From: Achromobacter pulmonis
GTDB taxonomy: Bacteria > Pseudomonadota > Gammaproteobacteria > Burkholderiales > Burkholderiaceae_B
Assembly: GCF_002885955.2 (NCBI RefSeq)
Contig: NZ_POQS01000002.1
Coordinates: forward strand, 280,853-344,852
Reading direction: 5' to 3'
Length of the DNA: 64,000 nucleotides
This document shows positions 16,950 to 24,657 of this stretch, piece after piece. Positions within the stretch are counted from its first letter, which is position 1. The number at the start of each line of letters is the position of its first letter. A program made the translations under genes and the position numbers. The notes under the pieces were generated by a model. It did no database searches and had not been told where the DNA came from. It saw only the letters and a program-made list of their open reading frames with translations.

Positions 16950-18059
16950 ATGACCGACACCGCTTACCCGAACGCCGTCTCGCCGTTCGTCTACACCAGC
17001 CGCGCGCAGCGCGTGGTCTTCGGCCCGGGCAGCCTGGAAGGTCTGGCGGCCGAGCTCGACGCGCTGGGCCTGCGGCGGGCGCTGGTGCTGTGCACCGCGC
17101 CGCAGCGCGCCCAGGCCGAGCGCGTGGCCGCGCTGCTCGGCGCCGACCGCGTCGCCGGCATATTCGACCAGGCGGCGATGCACGTGCCCATCGAGGTCGC
17201 GCGCCAGGCGCGCCAGGCGGCGCGCGAGCATGGCGCGGATTGCGCCGTGGCGGTGGGCGGCGGCTCCACCATCGGACTGGGCAAGGCCATCGCGCTGGAG
17301 GCCGGCCTGCCCGTGATCGCGGTGCCCACCACTTACGCCGGTTCCGAGATGACGCCGATCTACGGCATCACCGAAGCCGGCCTGAAAAAGACCGGCAAGG
17401 ACGAGCGCGTGCTGCCGCGCAGCGTGGTCTACGACCCGGAACTGAGCATGTCGCTGCCGGCGGCGATGAGCGCGACCAGCGGCATGAACGCCATCGCCCA
17501 CGCCGCCGAAGGGCTGTACTCGGCCGACGGCAATCCCATCATGGACCTGATGGCGCAGGAAGGCATCCGGGCGCTGGCCCGGGCGCTGCCCGTCATCTGC
17601 GGCGGCGCGGCCGGCCAGGCCCTGCAGGCGGCGCGCGGCGACGCGCTGTACGGCGCCTGGCTTTGCGGGACCGTGCTGGGCAGTGTGGGCATGGCCCTGC
17701 ACCACAAGCTCTGCCATACGCTGGGCGGCAGCTTCAACCTGCCGCACGCCGAGGTGCATACCGTGGTGCTGCCGCATGCGCTGGCCTACAACGCGCCGGC
17801 CGCGCCGCAGGCGATGCAGCGCATCGCCGCCGCGCTGGGCGCGTCCGACGCCGCGCAGGGCGTGTACGACCTGGCCCGCTCGCTGGGCGCGCCCACGGCG
17901 CTGCGCGAGATCGGCATGCGCGAGCAGGACCTGGACCAGGCCTGCGACATCGCGCTGCGCACGCCCTATCCCAACCCGCGTCCGCTGGAACGCGCGGCCT
18001 TGCGCGCCTTGCTGCAGGACGCCTACGAAGGCCGCCGGCCCGGCGCGGCCGGCCGCTAG
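16950..18059 (+). CDS. maleylacetate reductase (iron-type alcohol dehydrogenase fold)
   Basis: It reduces maleylacetate to 3-oxoadipate, the entry of (chloro)catechol or hydroxyquinol ring-cleavage products into the 3-oxoadipate path. It has 369 aa. Visible marks are AVAVGGGSTIGLGKAIAL (nucleotide loop) near 92-110, VPTTYAGSEMTPIYGITE near 120-137, SGMNAIAHAAEGLYS, HHKLCHTLGGSFNLPHAEVH near 250-269 and LPHALAYN. No ring-cleavage dioxygenase, hydrolase or transferase gene is next to it, so it looks like an orphan catabolic enzyme under the divergent LysR. Other Fe-ADH substrates remain possible. The start ATG has GGAA upstream. Confidence 0.87.
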   Translation: MTDTAYPNAVSPFVYTSRAQRVVFGPGSLEGLAAELDALGLRRALVLCTAPQRAQAERVAALLGADRVAGIFDQAAMHVPIEVARQARQAAREHGADCAVAVGGGSTIGLGKAIALEAGLPVIAVPTTYAGSEMTPIYGITEAGLKKTGKDERVLPRSVVYDPELSMSLPAAMSATSGMNAIAHAAEGLYSADGNPIMDLMAQEGIRALARALPVICGGAAGQALQAARGDALYGAWLCGTVLGSVGMALHHKLCHTLGGSFNLPHAEVHTVVLPHALAYNAPAAPQAMQRIAAALGASDAAQGVYDLARSLGAPTALREIGMREQDLDQACDIALRTPYPNPRPLERAALRALLQDAYEGRRPGAAGR

Positions 18060-19168
18060 CGCGCGCCGAAGCGGGTTTCGCCGAACAGCGCTTTCTGGTC
18101 GCGCGGCTGCGAGCGCCAGTACTGGTGCGGCGCGGCGACCTGGCCGCCGAGCTGCGCGGCGGCATGCCAGGGCCAGCGCGGGTCATACAGCATGCCGCGC
18201 GCCAGCGCGACCATGTCGGCCTGGCCCTGCGCCAGGATGTCCTCGGCCTGCTGCGCCTCGGTAATCATGCCGACGGCGATGGTGGGCATGCCCACCTGGC
18301 GCTTGATCTGCTCGGCGAACGGCACCTGGTAGTTCGGCCCGACCGGAATTTTCTGCTGCGGCGACACGCCCCCGGAAGACACATCGATGAACTCGCAGCC
18401 GCGCGCCTTGAGCTGCTGCGCGAAGGCCAGGGTCTGCTCCAGGTCCCAGCCCCCTTCGACCCAGTCCGTGGCCGAGACGCGCACGCCCAGCGCCACATTG
18501 CGCGGCGTGATTTCGCGCACCGCCTGGAACACCTCCAGCGGGAAGCGCATGCGGTTCTCCAGTGAGCCGCCGTAGGCGTCGTCGCGACGGTTGGCCAGCG
18601 GCGACAGGAACTGGTGCAGCAGGTAGCCGTGCGCCGCATGCAGCTCGATCGCGTCCAGCCCCAGGCGCAGCGCGCGGCGGGCGCTGTCGACGAAGGCCTC
18701 GCGCACGCGCGCCAGGCCAGCCTGGTCCAGGACCCGGGGCGCCGGCTCGGCCGCGCCGTGCGGCAGGGCCGAAGGCGCCCAGGGCTGCCAGCCGCCCGCC
18801 TCGGGCGCGACCAACTGGCCGCCGTTCCAGGGCGCCTCGCTGGAGGCCTTGCGGCCCGCGTGGCCGAGCTGTATGCCGAGCCTGATCGGCGAATGGCGCC
18901 GTACGGCGGCCACCACGCGGCCCAGCGCGGCCTCGGTGTCGTCGGACCACAGGCCGAGATCGCCCGGCGAGATGCGGCCCTCCGGCTCGACCGCCGTGGC
19001 TTCGATGAACATCAGCCCGGCGCCGGACAGCGCCAGGTGGCCCAGGTGGATCATGTGCCAGTCGACGGCCCGGCCCTGTTCTGCCGAGTATTGGCACATG
19101 GGCGCGATGACGATGCGGTTGGCCAGTTCCAGGTTGCCGATGGCGGCGGGGCTGAAAAGCAGGGACAT
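18056..19168 (-). CDS. namA: NADPH-dependent Old Yellow Enzyme (NamA/YqjM type)
   Basis: This FMN oxidoreductase reduces activated alkenes such as enones and maleimides. It has 370 aa. Family blocks are RIVIAPMCQYSA near 18-29 (the YqjM-class Cys in PMCQYS), QLGHAGRKAS near 100-109, ELHAAHGYLLHQFLSP near 168-183, NRRDDAYGGSLENRMRF and YDPRWPWHAA near the C-terminus. It lies 53 bp downstream of ehuA in the same direction, so it may be read through from the ehu operon. Its stop overlaps the convergent reductase gene at a CTAG. Confidence 0.93.
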   Translation of the reverse strand: MSLLFSPAAIGNLELANRIVIAPMCQYSAEQGRAVDWHMIHLGHLALSGAGLMFIEATAVEPEGRISPGDLGLWSDDTEAALGRVVAAVRRHSPIRLGIQLGHAGRKASSEAPWNGGQLVAPEAGGWQPWAPSALPHGAAEPAPRVLDQAGLARVREAFVDSARRALRLGLDAIELHAAHGYLLHQFLSPLANRRDDAYGGSLENRMRFPLEVFQAVREITPRNVALGVRVSATDWVEGGWDLEQTLAFAQQLKARGCEFIDVSSGGVSPQQKIPVGPNYQVPFAEQIKRQVGMPTIAVGMITEAQQAEDILAQGQADMVALARGMLYDPRWPWHAAAQLGGQVAAPHQYWRSQPRDQKALFGETRFGAR

Positions 19169-19221
19169 GCGAGGAACCTCCGTGTCAGGGGATACCACAG
19201 CATACCGCCTGCGCCGCAGCC

Positions 19222-19992
19222 CTACTGGCCCTCGATCACGGAGTCCAGGAACTGGCGCGTGCGTTCCTCGCGCGGCTGGCTGAACAGCACCGACGATTCC
19301 GCGTCCTCGACGATGTTGCCGGCGTCGAAGAACAGCGTGCGGTCCGAGCTGCGTTCGGCGAACTTCATCTGGTGGGTGACGATGATCATGGTCATGCTGC
19401 GCCGCGCCGACAGGTCGCGCAGGATCTGCAGGATGCCGCCGACCAGTTCCGGGTCCAGCGCCGAGGTGACTTCGTCGAACAGCATGATGCCGGGGCACAT
19501 GGCCAGCGCCCGCGCGATGCCCACGCGCTGCTTCTGCCCGCCCGACAGCTGCGCGGGATAGACGTCGAGCTTGTCGCCCAGCCCCACCATTTCCAGGTAC
19601 TCCACGGCGCGCTCGCGGGCCTGGTCGCGCGACATGCCCAACACGCGCAGCGGCGCTTCCATGGCGTTGCCCAGCGCGGTCATGTGAGGGAACAGGTTGA
19701 AGTGCTGGAACACCATGCCGATCTTGCCGCGCACCTTGCGCAGGTGCTCGGAGTTGGGGCCGACCGGCCGGCCCTGGGCGTCGGTCCACATGGGCACGCC
19801 GTCGATCTCGATCTCGCCGCTGCTGGGGCGGTCCAGCGTCATCAGCACGCGCAGCAGCGTGGACTTGCCCGAGCCCGACGGCCCGATCACGGCCACGGTC
19901 TGGCCGGCCGGGATCTCCAGGTTGATGCCGCGCAGCACCTCCAGGTCGCCGTACTGCTTGCGCAGGTTCTTGATGCTTACGCTGGCGCTCAT
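19222..19992 (-). CDS. ehuA: amino-acid/ectoine-type ABC transporter ATP-binding protein
   Basis: This cytosolic ATPase of a polar amino-acid importer has 256 aa. Walker A is GPSGSGKSTLL near 38-48, the Q-loop is MVFQHFNLFPH near 93-103, the signature is LSGGQKQRVGIARAL near 149-163, Walker B is IMLFDEVTSALDPE and the H-loop is VTHQMKFA. It overlaps the ehuD stop by 4 nt. The ectoine assignment follows from the EhuB-like binding protein; the ATPase alone does not define the substrate. Confidence 0.9.
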   Translation of the reverse strand: MSASVSIKNLRKQYGDLEVLRGINLEIPAGQTVAVIGPSGSGKSTLLRVLMTLDRPSSGEIEIDGVPMWTDAQGRPVGPNSEHLRKVRGKIGMVFQHFNLFPHMTALGNAMEAPLRVLGMSRDQARERAVEYLEMVGLGDKLDVYPAQLSGGQKQRVGIARALAMCPGIMLFDEVTSALDPELVGGILQILRDLSARRSMTMIIVTHQMKFAERSSDRTLFFDAGNIVEDAESSVLFSQPREERTRQFLDSVIEGQ

Positions 19993-20660
19993 CGCCTTCC
20001 TCCATATCGTTGCAAACGGGCCTCCAGGCCGCGCACGCCCCAGGCCGCCACCAGGCTGAGCGCCAGGAACAGCAGGCCCACCAGGGTCAGCGGCTCGGTG
20101 TAGCGGAACGTGGCCGAGCCGATCATCTTGCTTTGCTGCAGCAGCTCGACCACGGTGATGGCCGACAGCAGCGGCGTGTCCTTGAACATGGCCACCAGGT
20201 AGTTGCCCAGCGCCGGCACCACGGGCGGTATGGCCTGCGGCAGCACCACGTCGACCGCCGTGCGCCAGCGCGACAGGTTGAGCGCGGTGGCGGCCTCCCA
20301 CTGGCCGCGCGGCACCGCCTCGATGCCGGCGCGGTAGACCTCGGCGCAATAGGTCGCGTAGTGCAGGCCCAGCGCGAGAATGCCGGTGGCCAGCGGCGAC
20401 ATGCGCATGCCGGTCAGGGGCAGCACGTAGAACAGGAAATACATCTGCACCAGCAGCGGCGTGCTGCGCACGAACTCGATCACGAAGCCGACCGGCAGCG
20501 ACACGATGTGCAGGCGCGAACGCCGCAGCATGGCCAGCACCAGGCCCAGCGTGACCGCCACCAGCATGCCCAGCAGCGTGGCCTGGATGGTGACGACCAG
20601 GGCGGAGCCCAGGGTGGGCAGGATTTCCAGGGCGAAAGACCAGTCGAATATCGGTGTCAT
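19989..20660 (-). CDS. ehuD: ABC transporter permease, EhuD-like
   Basis: This inner-membrane permease of the HisMQ type has 223 aa and about five membrane spans. The EAA loop that docks the ATPase reads EAATALNLSRWRTAVDVVLPQ near 139-160, preceded by FVRSTPLLVQMYFLFYVLPL. It is coupled by ATGA overlaps to ehuC upstream and ehuA downstream. It would form a heterodimer with EhuC. Confidence 0.9.
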   Translation of the reverse strand: MTPIFDWSFALEILPTLGSALVVTIQATLLGMLVAVTLGLVLAMLRRSRLHIVSLPVGFVIEFVRSTPLLVQMYFLFYVLPLTGMRMSPLATGILALGLHYATYCAEVYRAGIEAVPRGQWEAATALNLSRWRTAVDVVLPQAIPPVVPALGNYLVAMFKDTPLLSAITVVELLQQSKMIGSATFRYTEPLTLVGLLFLALSLVAAWGVRGLEARLQRYGGRR

Positions 20661-21310
20661 CGGACCCGGACCCTCCGCTCCAGCAGGCGCACGCCGGCCG
20701 TGATCAGCAAGGCTACCGCGAAGTACAGCAGCAGCATCAGGGTGAAGATTTCGGTGGTGCGCAGGGTTTCGCTGCGCAGCAGCTGGCCGCGGAACGTCAG
20801 GTCGGTAATGGTGACCAGCGACACCAGCGCCGTGTTCTTCAGCAGTTCGATCAGCAGGTTGCCGGCCGGCGGCAGCATGGCCGGCACCGCCTGCGGCACG
20901 ACGATGCGGCGCATGATCTGCGCGCGCGTCAGGTTCAGCGCGATGCCCGCCTCGCGCTGGCCCGGCGGCACCGCGCGGATCGCGCCGCGCACCACCTCGG
21001 CGCCGTAGGCGCCGGCGTTGAGCGCCAGCACCACGATGCCCACCAGCATGGCCGGCAACTGCACCCCGAACAGCGGCAGCACGAAATAGAACCAGAAAAG
21101 CTGGACCAGGGCCGACGTGCCGCGGAACACCTCCACGTAGATCGAGGCGATCCAGCGCACCGGGGCCAGGCTCGACAGGCGGCAGATGCCCGCGGCCAGC
21201 GCCAGCGGGACGGCCAGCACCACCGCGCCCGCCATGACCTGCAGCGTGACGCCCAGGCCTTCCAGCAGCGGCGGCGCCAGCTCGGCGAAATGCTCGGAGA
21301 TCAGCTGCAT
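20657..21310 (-). CDS. ehuC: ABC transporter permease, EhuC-like
   Basis: This second HisMQ-type permease has 217 aa. EVFRGTSALVQLFWFYFVLP near 61-80 and the EAA loop REAGIALNLTRAQIMRRIVV near 133-152 are clear. It starts 10 nt after the ehuB stop and overlaps ehuD by 4 nt, giving the order ehuB-ehuC-ehuD-ehuA. Confidence 0.9.
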   Translation of the reverse strand: MQLISEHFAELAPPLLEGLGVTLQVMAGAVVLAVPLALAAGICRLSSLAPVRWIASIYVEVFRGTSALVQLFWFYFVLPLFGVQLPAMLVGIVVLALNAGAYGAEVVRGAIRAVPPGQREAGIALNLTRAQIMRRIVVPQAVPAMLPPAGNLLIELLKNTALVSLVTITDLTFRGQLLRSETLRTTEIFTLMLLLYFAVALLITAGVRLLERRVRVR

Positions 21311-21320
21311 GGCCGCCCCC

Positions 21321-22238
21321 TTACTGGCCGGCGCACAGCTGGGCGGCGGTCACGCCCTTGGGCAGCTCCTCTGAAGTGAAGCCGAACGGCGCCACCAGCT
21401 TCTGGTGCTCTTCGGTGCCGATGAACTTGGCCAGTTCCGCGTTGAACGCATCGGCGAAGGCCTTGTCGTCGCTGCGGAACGCATAGGCGCCATAGCCGCG
21501 CACGTTCTTGCCGTCGATGACCGGGTCGGTGAACGGCTCGGCCTTCTGCAGGCCGCTGGCGGCGCTGGTCTTGCCCATCAGATCGTTGACCGTCAGCGCG
21601 GTGGCGGCGTAGGCGTCGGCGCGGCCGGCCTGCACGCCCGACAGCGCGCTGACCGCATCCGGGAACACCACCACCTGGGCGGGCGGCACCTTGGACTTGG
21701 AGGCGTACTCGCCCTCGATGGCGCCCACCACCACGCCCAGCTTGGCGTCGGGGTTCTTGACCACGTCTTCGTAGCTGTGCAGGTTCTTGGGGTTGCCCTG
21801 CTTGACCAGGAACGCCTGGCCCACGCCGTAGGTGGGGTTGGAGAACGCCACCTGCTGGCAGCGTTCGGGCGTGACGTACATGCCGGCCGCGATGATGTCG
21901 AAGCGCTTGGCCTGCAGGCCCGGAATCAGCGAGCCGAATTCGGTCAGCACGCCTTCCACCTCGTCGATGCCCATGCGCTTGAGCACCACGCGGGCGATTT
22001 CCACGGATTCGCCGGTGACCTTGGCTTCCTTGCTGTCCATGTAGGCGAACGGCGCTTCGTTGGCATAGCCGATGCGTATCTTGCCGGCCGCCTTGGCCGC
22101 TTCCAGCGTGGAGGCGGCGGCCGGCTTGTCGGCGGCGGCCGCGGCGGGCTTGTCTGAGCCGGAATCGGAGCAGGCGGCCAGCAGCCCCAGGCTCAGCGCC
22201 GCCAGCAGGCGCCGGGATCGGATCGAGGTCGAGTTCAT
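21321..22238 (-). CDS. ehuB: ectoine/hydroxyectoine-type solute-binding protein with a lipobox
   Basis: This extracytoplasmic receptor has 305 aa. Similarity to rhizobial EhuB, as I remember it, is strong across EFGSLIPGLQAKRFDIIAAG, MYVTPERCQQVAFSNPTYGV, GQAFLVKQGNPKNLHSYEDV and FIGTEEHQKLVAPFGFT. The N-terminus differs from a plain secretory signal: GLLAACSDSGS has a lipobox with C23, followed by an Ala/Lys-rich linker (about residues 24-45). It is therefore probably a membrane-anchored lipoprotein. It is the first gene of ehuBCDA. The ligand could also be a related compatible solute or amino acid. Confidence 0.87.
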   Translation of the reverse strand: MNSTSIRSRRLLAALSLGLLAACSDSGSDKPAAAAADKPAAASTLEAAKAAGKIRIGYANEAPFAYMDSKEAKVTGESVEIARVVLKRMGIDEVEGVLTEFGSLIPGLQAKRFDIIAAGMYVTPERCQQVAFSNPTYGVGQAFLVKQGNPKNLHSYEDVVKNPDAKLGVVVGAIEGEYASKSKVPPAQVVVFPDAVSALSGVQAGRADAYAATALTVNDLMGKTSAASGLQKAEPFTDPVIDGKNVRGYGAYAFRSDDKAFADAFNAELAKFIGTEEHQKLVAPFGFTSEELPKGVTAAQLCAGQ

Positions 22239-22284
22239 GGGTCGTTTTCTCCCTGATTTATTTCTAGATTCATGAATGCACTAA

Positions 22285-22321
22285 AAATGATACGACACTA
22301 AATCATTTCGACGCTAATGAT
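22285..22321. promoter_or_regulatory. repeated operator-like motifs upstream of ehuB
   Basis: AAATGAT (22285-22291) and ATCATTT (22302-22308) form a perfect 7-bp dyad, and AATGAT recurs at 22316-22321. Overlapping this, CGACACTAA (22293-22301) and CGACGCTAA (22309-22317) are near-identical direct repeats with a 16-bp period. The AT-rich block stands out from the surrounding GC-rich sequence and lies about 47 bp upstream of the ehuB start. The regulator is unknown; no EnuR-like gene is in the window. Confidence 0.5.
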
Positions 22322-22331
22322 ATGGACGAAA

Positions 22332-22355
22332 AAAAGCAGGCCGCAGCCTGCTTTT
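22332..22355 (-). terminator. rho-independent terminator of the orphan binding-protein gene
   Basis: AAAAGCAGGC (22332-22341) and GCCTGCTTTT (22346-22355) form a perfect 10-bp stem with loop CGCA. Read on the minus strand it ends in a run of T, correctly placed after the gene ending at 22428 and before the ehu promoter. Confidence 0.88.
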
Positions 22356-22427
22356 CCCTGCCCTGCCCCTATGGGACGTTAGGACTGGTTACGAACCGTT
22401 GGCGTCCATGACCCGGCCGCCGGATGG

Positions 22428-23582
22428 CTATTGCGCGTACGAGAACCGGCCGTTCCTGATGACGCCCATGACCCGCGCGCGTTCGTCGAAGCCCTGGTGG
22501 TCTTCCTTGGAAATGTTCAGCACGCCGTTGGGCACGACCAGGTCGCGGGTGTCCTCGATGGCGTCGCGCAGCGCGGCGCGAAACGCCGGCGTGCCCGGCT
22601 TGGCGCCGGTCTTGAGCGCGCGCGCCACCGCCGAATCCAGCAGCATCCACGCGCCATAGGCGTCGCCGGCGAACTGCGTCATCGTGTTCTTGCCGTACTG
22701 GGCTTCGTATTTGTCGGCGAAGGCCACGGCTACCGGCTTGACCGGATTGCCGTCGGGCAGCTCGCGGGCCACCACGCCCGGGCCGGTCGGAAACAGCGTG
22801 CCTTCCACGTCGGCGCCGCCGATCTGCAGGAATTCCAGCGTGGCGATGCCATGGGTCTGGTAGATGGCGCCGGTGTAGCCGCGCTCCAGCAGCGTCTTCT
22901 GGGGCAGCGCCGAGGGCGTGCCCGCGCCGGCGATCAGCACGGCGTCCGGATGGGCGGCGATGATTTTCAGCGCCTGGCCCACCACCGAGGCGTCGGTGCG
23001 CTGGAAGCGCTCCTGCGCCACGATCTTCAGGTCGTCGCCGGCGGCGGCGCTGAACTCCTTCCACCAGCTGTCGCCGTACGAATCCGCGAAGCCGATGAAG
23101 GCCACGTTCTTCAAGCCCTTCTTTTTCATGTCCTCGACCAGCGCGGTCGCCATCAGCGAATCGTTCTGCGGCATCTTGAACGCCCAGGCGCGCTTGGGGT
23201 CGGACAGCGGCTCGACGATGACGCTGGAGGCGGCCAGCGCGATCATCGGCGTGCCGGTCTCGGCCAGCACGTCCAGGCCGGCCAGCGCCGCCGCGGTGGT
23301 GTTGGGGCCGACGATGGCGTCGACCTTGTCCTCCGAGGTCAGCTTGCGCATGTTCTTCACCGCGCGGCTGACGTCGGTGCCGTCGTCCAGCACCACGTAG
23401 CGGGCCGGCTCGCCGCCCAGCGTGGCGGGCCAGAGGCGGATCGCGTTATTGGTCTGGATGCCGATGGCGGCGGCCGGACCGGTCGTGGACACGTCCACGC
23501 CGATGACGACTTCGGCCTGGGCGGTAAAGACGGGAACGGCCAGCGCAATGGCACAGGCGCAGCGGAGGAATGCGGCAGACAT
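22428..23582 (-). CDS. branched-chain amino-acid-type ABC substrate-binding protein (orphan)
   Basis: This periplasmic receptor of the LivJ/type I fold has 384 aa. I use the ATG at 23580-23582, which gives a clean signal peptide (MSAAFLRCACAIALAVPVF, cleavage after AQA) followed by EVVIGVDVSTTGPAAAIG. The family marks VDAIVGPNTTAAALA, MIALAASSVIVEP and FIGFADSYGDSWW are present. No permease or ATPase genes adjoin it, and it is separated from the ehu genes by a terminator. It may share a transporter encoded elsewhere or feed a sensor. The ligand is not predictable. Confidence 0.9.
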   Translation of the reverse strand: MSAAFLRCACAIALAVPVFTAQAEVVIGVDVSTTGPAAAIGIQTNNAIRLWPATLGGEPARYVVLDDGTDVSRAVKNMRKLTSEDKVDAIVGPNTTAAALAGLDVLAETGTPMIALAASSVIVEPLSDPKRAWAFKMPQNDSLMATALVEDMKKKGLKNVAFIGFADSYGDSWWKEFSAAAGDDLKIVAQERFQRTDASVVGQALKIIAAHPDAVLIAGAGTPSALPQKTLLERGYTGAIYQTHGIATLEFLQIGGADVEGTLFPTGPGVVARELPDGNPVKPVAVAFADKYEAQYGKNTMTQFAGDAYGAWMLLDSAVARALKTGAKPGTPAFRAALRDAIEDTRDLVVPNGVLNISKEDHQGFDERARVMGVIRNGRFSYAQ

Positions 23583-23762
23583 GACTACGTTTCTCGGAAA
23601 GATTGAAGGAATTGAAGGCAATCCCCGTATTCTGCCTTATCCGCGTAGCGCCCCGTGCCCACGCCGCCGTTACATCGGCTTGCCGATGCGCGCAAGCCGC
23701 CGCAAGCCGCGGGCCGTATCATCGACAAGGCGGCCCGCGCGGCCCGCTCCCACCCACCGGAT

Positions 23763-23779
23763 GCGCCCGCAACGGGCGC
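23763..23779 (+). repeat. hairpin in the osmC leader
   Basis: GCGCCCG (23763-23769) and CGGGCGC (23773-23779) make a perfect 7-bp stem with loop CAA, 20 nt before the osmC start. A second dyad, CATCGGC/GCCGATG, lies at 23673-23688. They could affect leader folding or mark upstream termination. Confidence 0.45.
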
Positions 23780-23799
23780 CCTTCTTACAGGAGTCACGC

Positions 23800-24225
23800 A
23801 TGAAGAAAACCGCAACCGCCGCCTGGTCGGGCGACCTGAAGACCGGCAAGGGCACCCTTTCCACCCAAAGCGGCGTACTCAAGGACCAACCCTACGGCTT
23901 CAACACGCGCTTCGGCGACACCCCGGGCACCAACCCCGAAGAACTGCTGGGCGCAGCGCATGCCGGCTGCTTCACCATGGCGCTGTCGGCCATCCTGGGC
24001 GAGGCCGGCATGGTGGCCCAAAGCCTGGACACCAAGGCCGAGGTCACGCTGGACAAGGTGGCCGACGGCTTTTCGATTTCAGCCGTGCACCTGACGGTCG
24101 AAGCCGTGATTCCCGGCGCCAGCGCGCAGGCCTTCGAAGAGGCGGCCCGCAAGGCCGAAAAGGGCTGCCCGGTCTCCAAGGTGCTCAACGCCAAGATCAC
24201 GATGGACGCGAAGCTCAAGTCCTGA
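23800..24225 (+). CDS. osmC: OsmC-family organic hydroperoxide reductase
   Basis: This cytosolic thiol peroxidase reduces organic hydroperoxides. It has 141 aa. The two catalytic cysteines are C57 (NPEELLGAAHAGCFTMALS) and C123 (KGCPVSKVL), with E48 in the usual place. The osmotically induced (OsmC) rather than Ohr subtype is suggested by the start KKTATAAWSGDLKTGKG. The start ATG has an AGGAG site 6 nt upstream. A strong terminator follows 17 nt after the stop. Confidence 0.94.
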   Translation: MKKTATAAWSGDLKTGKGTLSTQSGVLKDQPYGFNTRFGDTPGTNPEELLGAAHAGCFTMALSAILGEAGMVAQSLDTKAEVTLDKVADGFSISAVHLTVEAVIPGASAQAFEEAARKAEKGCPVSKVLNAKITMDAKLKS

Positions 24226-24242
24226 TCGAGCGCTCCAGACGC

Positions 24243-24270
24243 AAAAAAGCCAGCATCTGCTGGCTTTTTT
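24243..24270. terminator. bidirectional terminator after osmC
   Basis: AAAAAAGCCAGCA (24243-24255) and TGCTGGCTTTTTT (24258-24270) are perfectly complementary. It serves osmC on the plus strand and the 65-aa gene on the minus strand, which stops at 24288. Confidence 0.93.
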
Positions 24271-24287
24271 TGGCTTGCTGCGTGCTG

Positions 24288-24485
24288 CTAGTGGTAGGCC
24301 GAAATCACCGGATGCTGGCGGCGGCCTTCGTCCATATCGTGCAGCACTTCGCCTACCGCGCCGCCCAGGGCCGCCAGGCGCAGCTTCAGCCGCCGCCAGC
24401 CGCCGGTCGGACCCAGCGCCTGCGCTTTTGCGCCCTTGCCGGCCACAGAGTGTTCCCGGGTGTTCTTCAATGCGGTATCGCTCAT
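24288..24485 (-). CDS. 65-aa basic hypothetical protein
   Basis: It is a small, basic, soluble protein starting MSDTALKNTREHSVAGKGAK, with a central WRRLKLRLAALGGAVGEVL amphipathic segment near residues 30-48 and a His-rich end. It has all the signals of a real gene: AAGGAG 6 nt before the ATG, a near-consensus sigma-70 promoter with 17-bp spacing upstream, and a shared strong terminator downstream. No family is recognised. It is monocistronic, between osmC and tetR. Confidence 0.78.
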   Translation of the reverse strand: MSDTALKNTREHSVAGKGAKAQALGPTGGWRRLKLRLAALGGAVGEVLHDMDEGRRQHPVISAYH

Positions 24486-24528
24486 GATTCTCTCCTTGAG
24501 AAAGCGCGATGTGGAACAGCACGAACTC

Positions 24529-24557
24529 ATCTTAGACCTGAGTCTGCTGCGTCGCAA
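24529..24557 (-). promoter_or_regulatory. sigma-70 promoter of the 65-aa protein gene
   Basis: Read on the minus strand, TTGCGA (24552-24557) is the -35 and TAAGAT (24529-24534) the -10, with a 17-bp spacer, about 45 bp upstream of the start codon. Confidence 0.7.
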
Positions 24558-24657
24558 TAAGAATCTCCAAGCATTTTTTTGTTCGTTGCACAATGAGTAC
24601 AAACGCGAAATTCTGGTGCATGAGGCACCGTGTTGCGCACCATCCGGGTGCGCCGGC

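Noticed and set aside
24601..24657. Small coding ORF in the gap between the 65-aa gene and tetR
   Set aside because: No start with a ribosome site; the region holds two short hairpins (24615-24629 and 24635-24653) instead.
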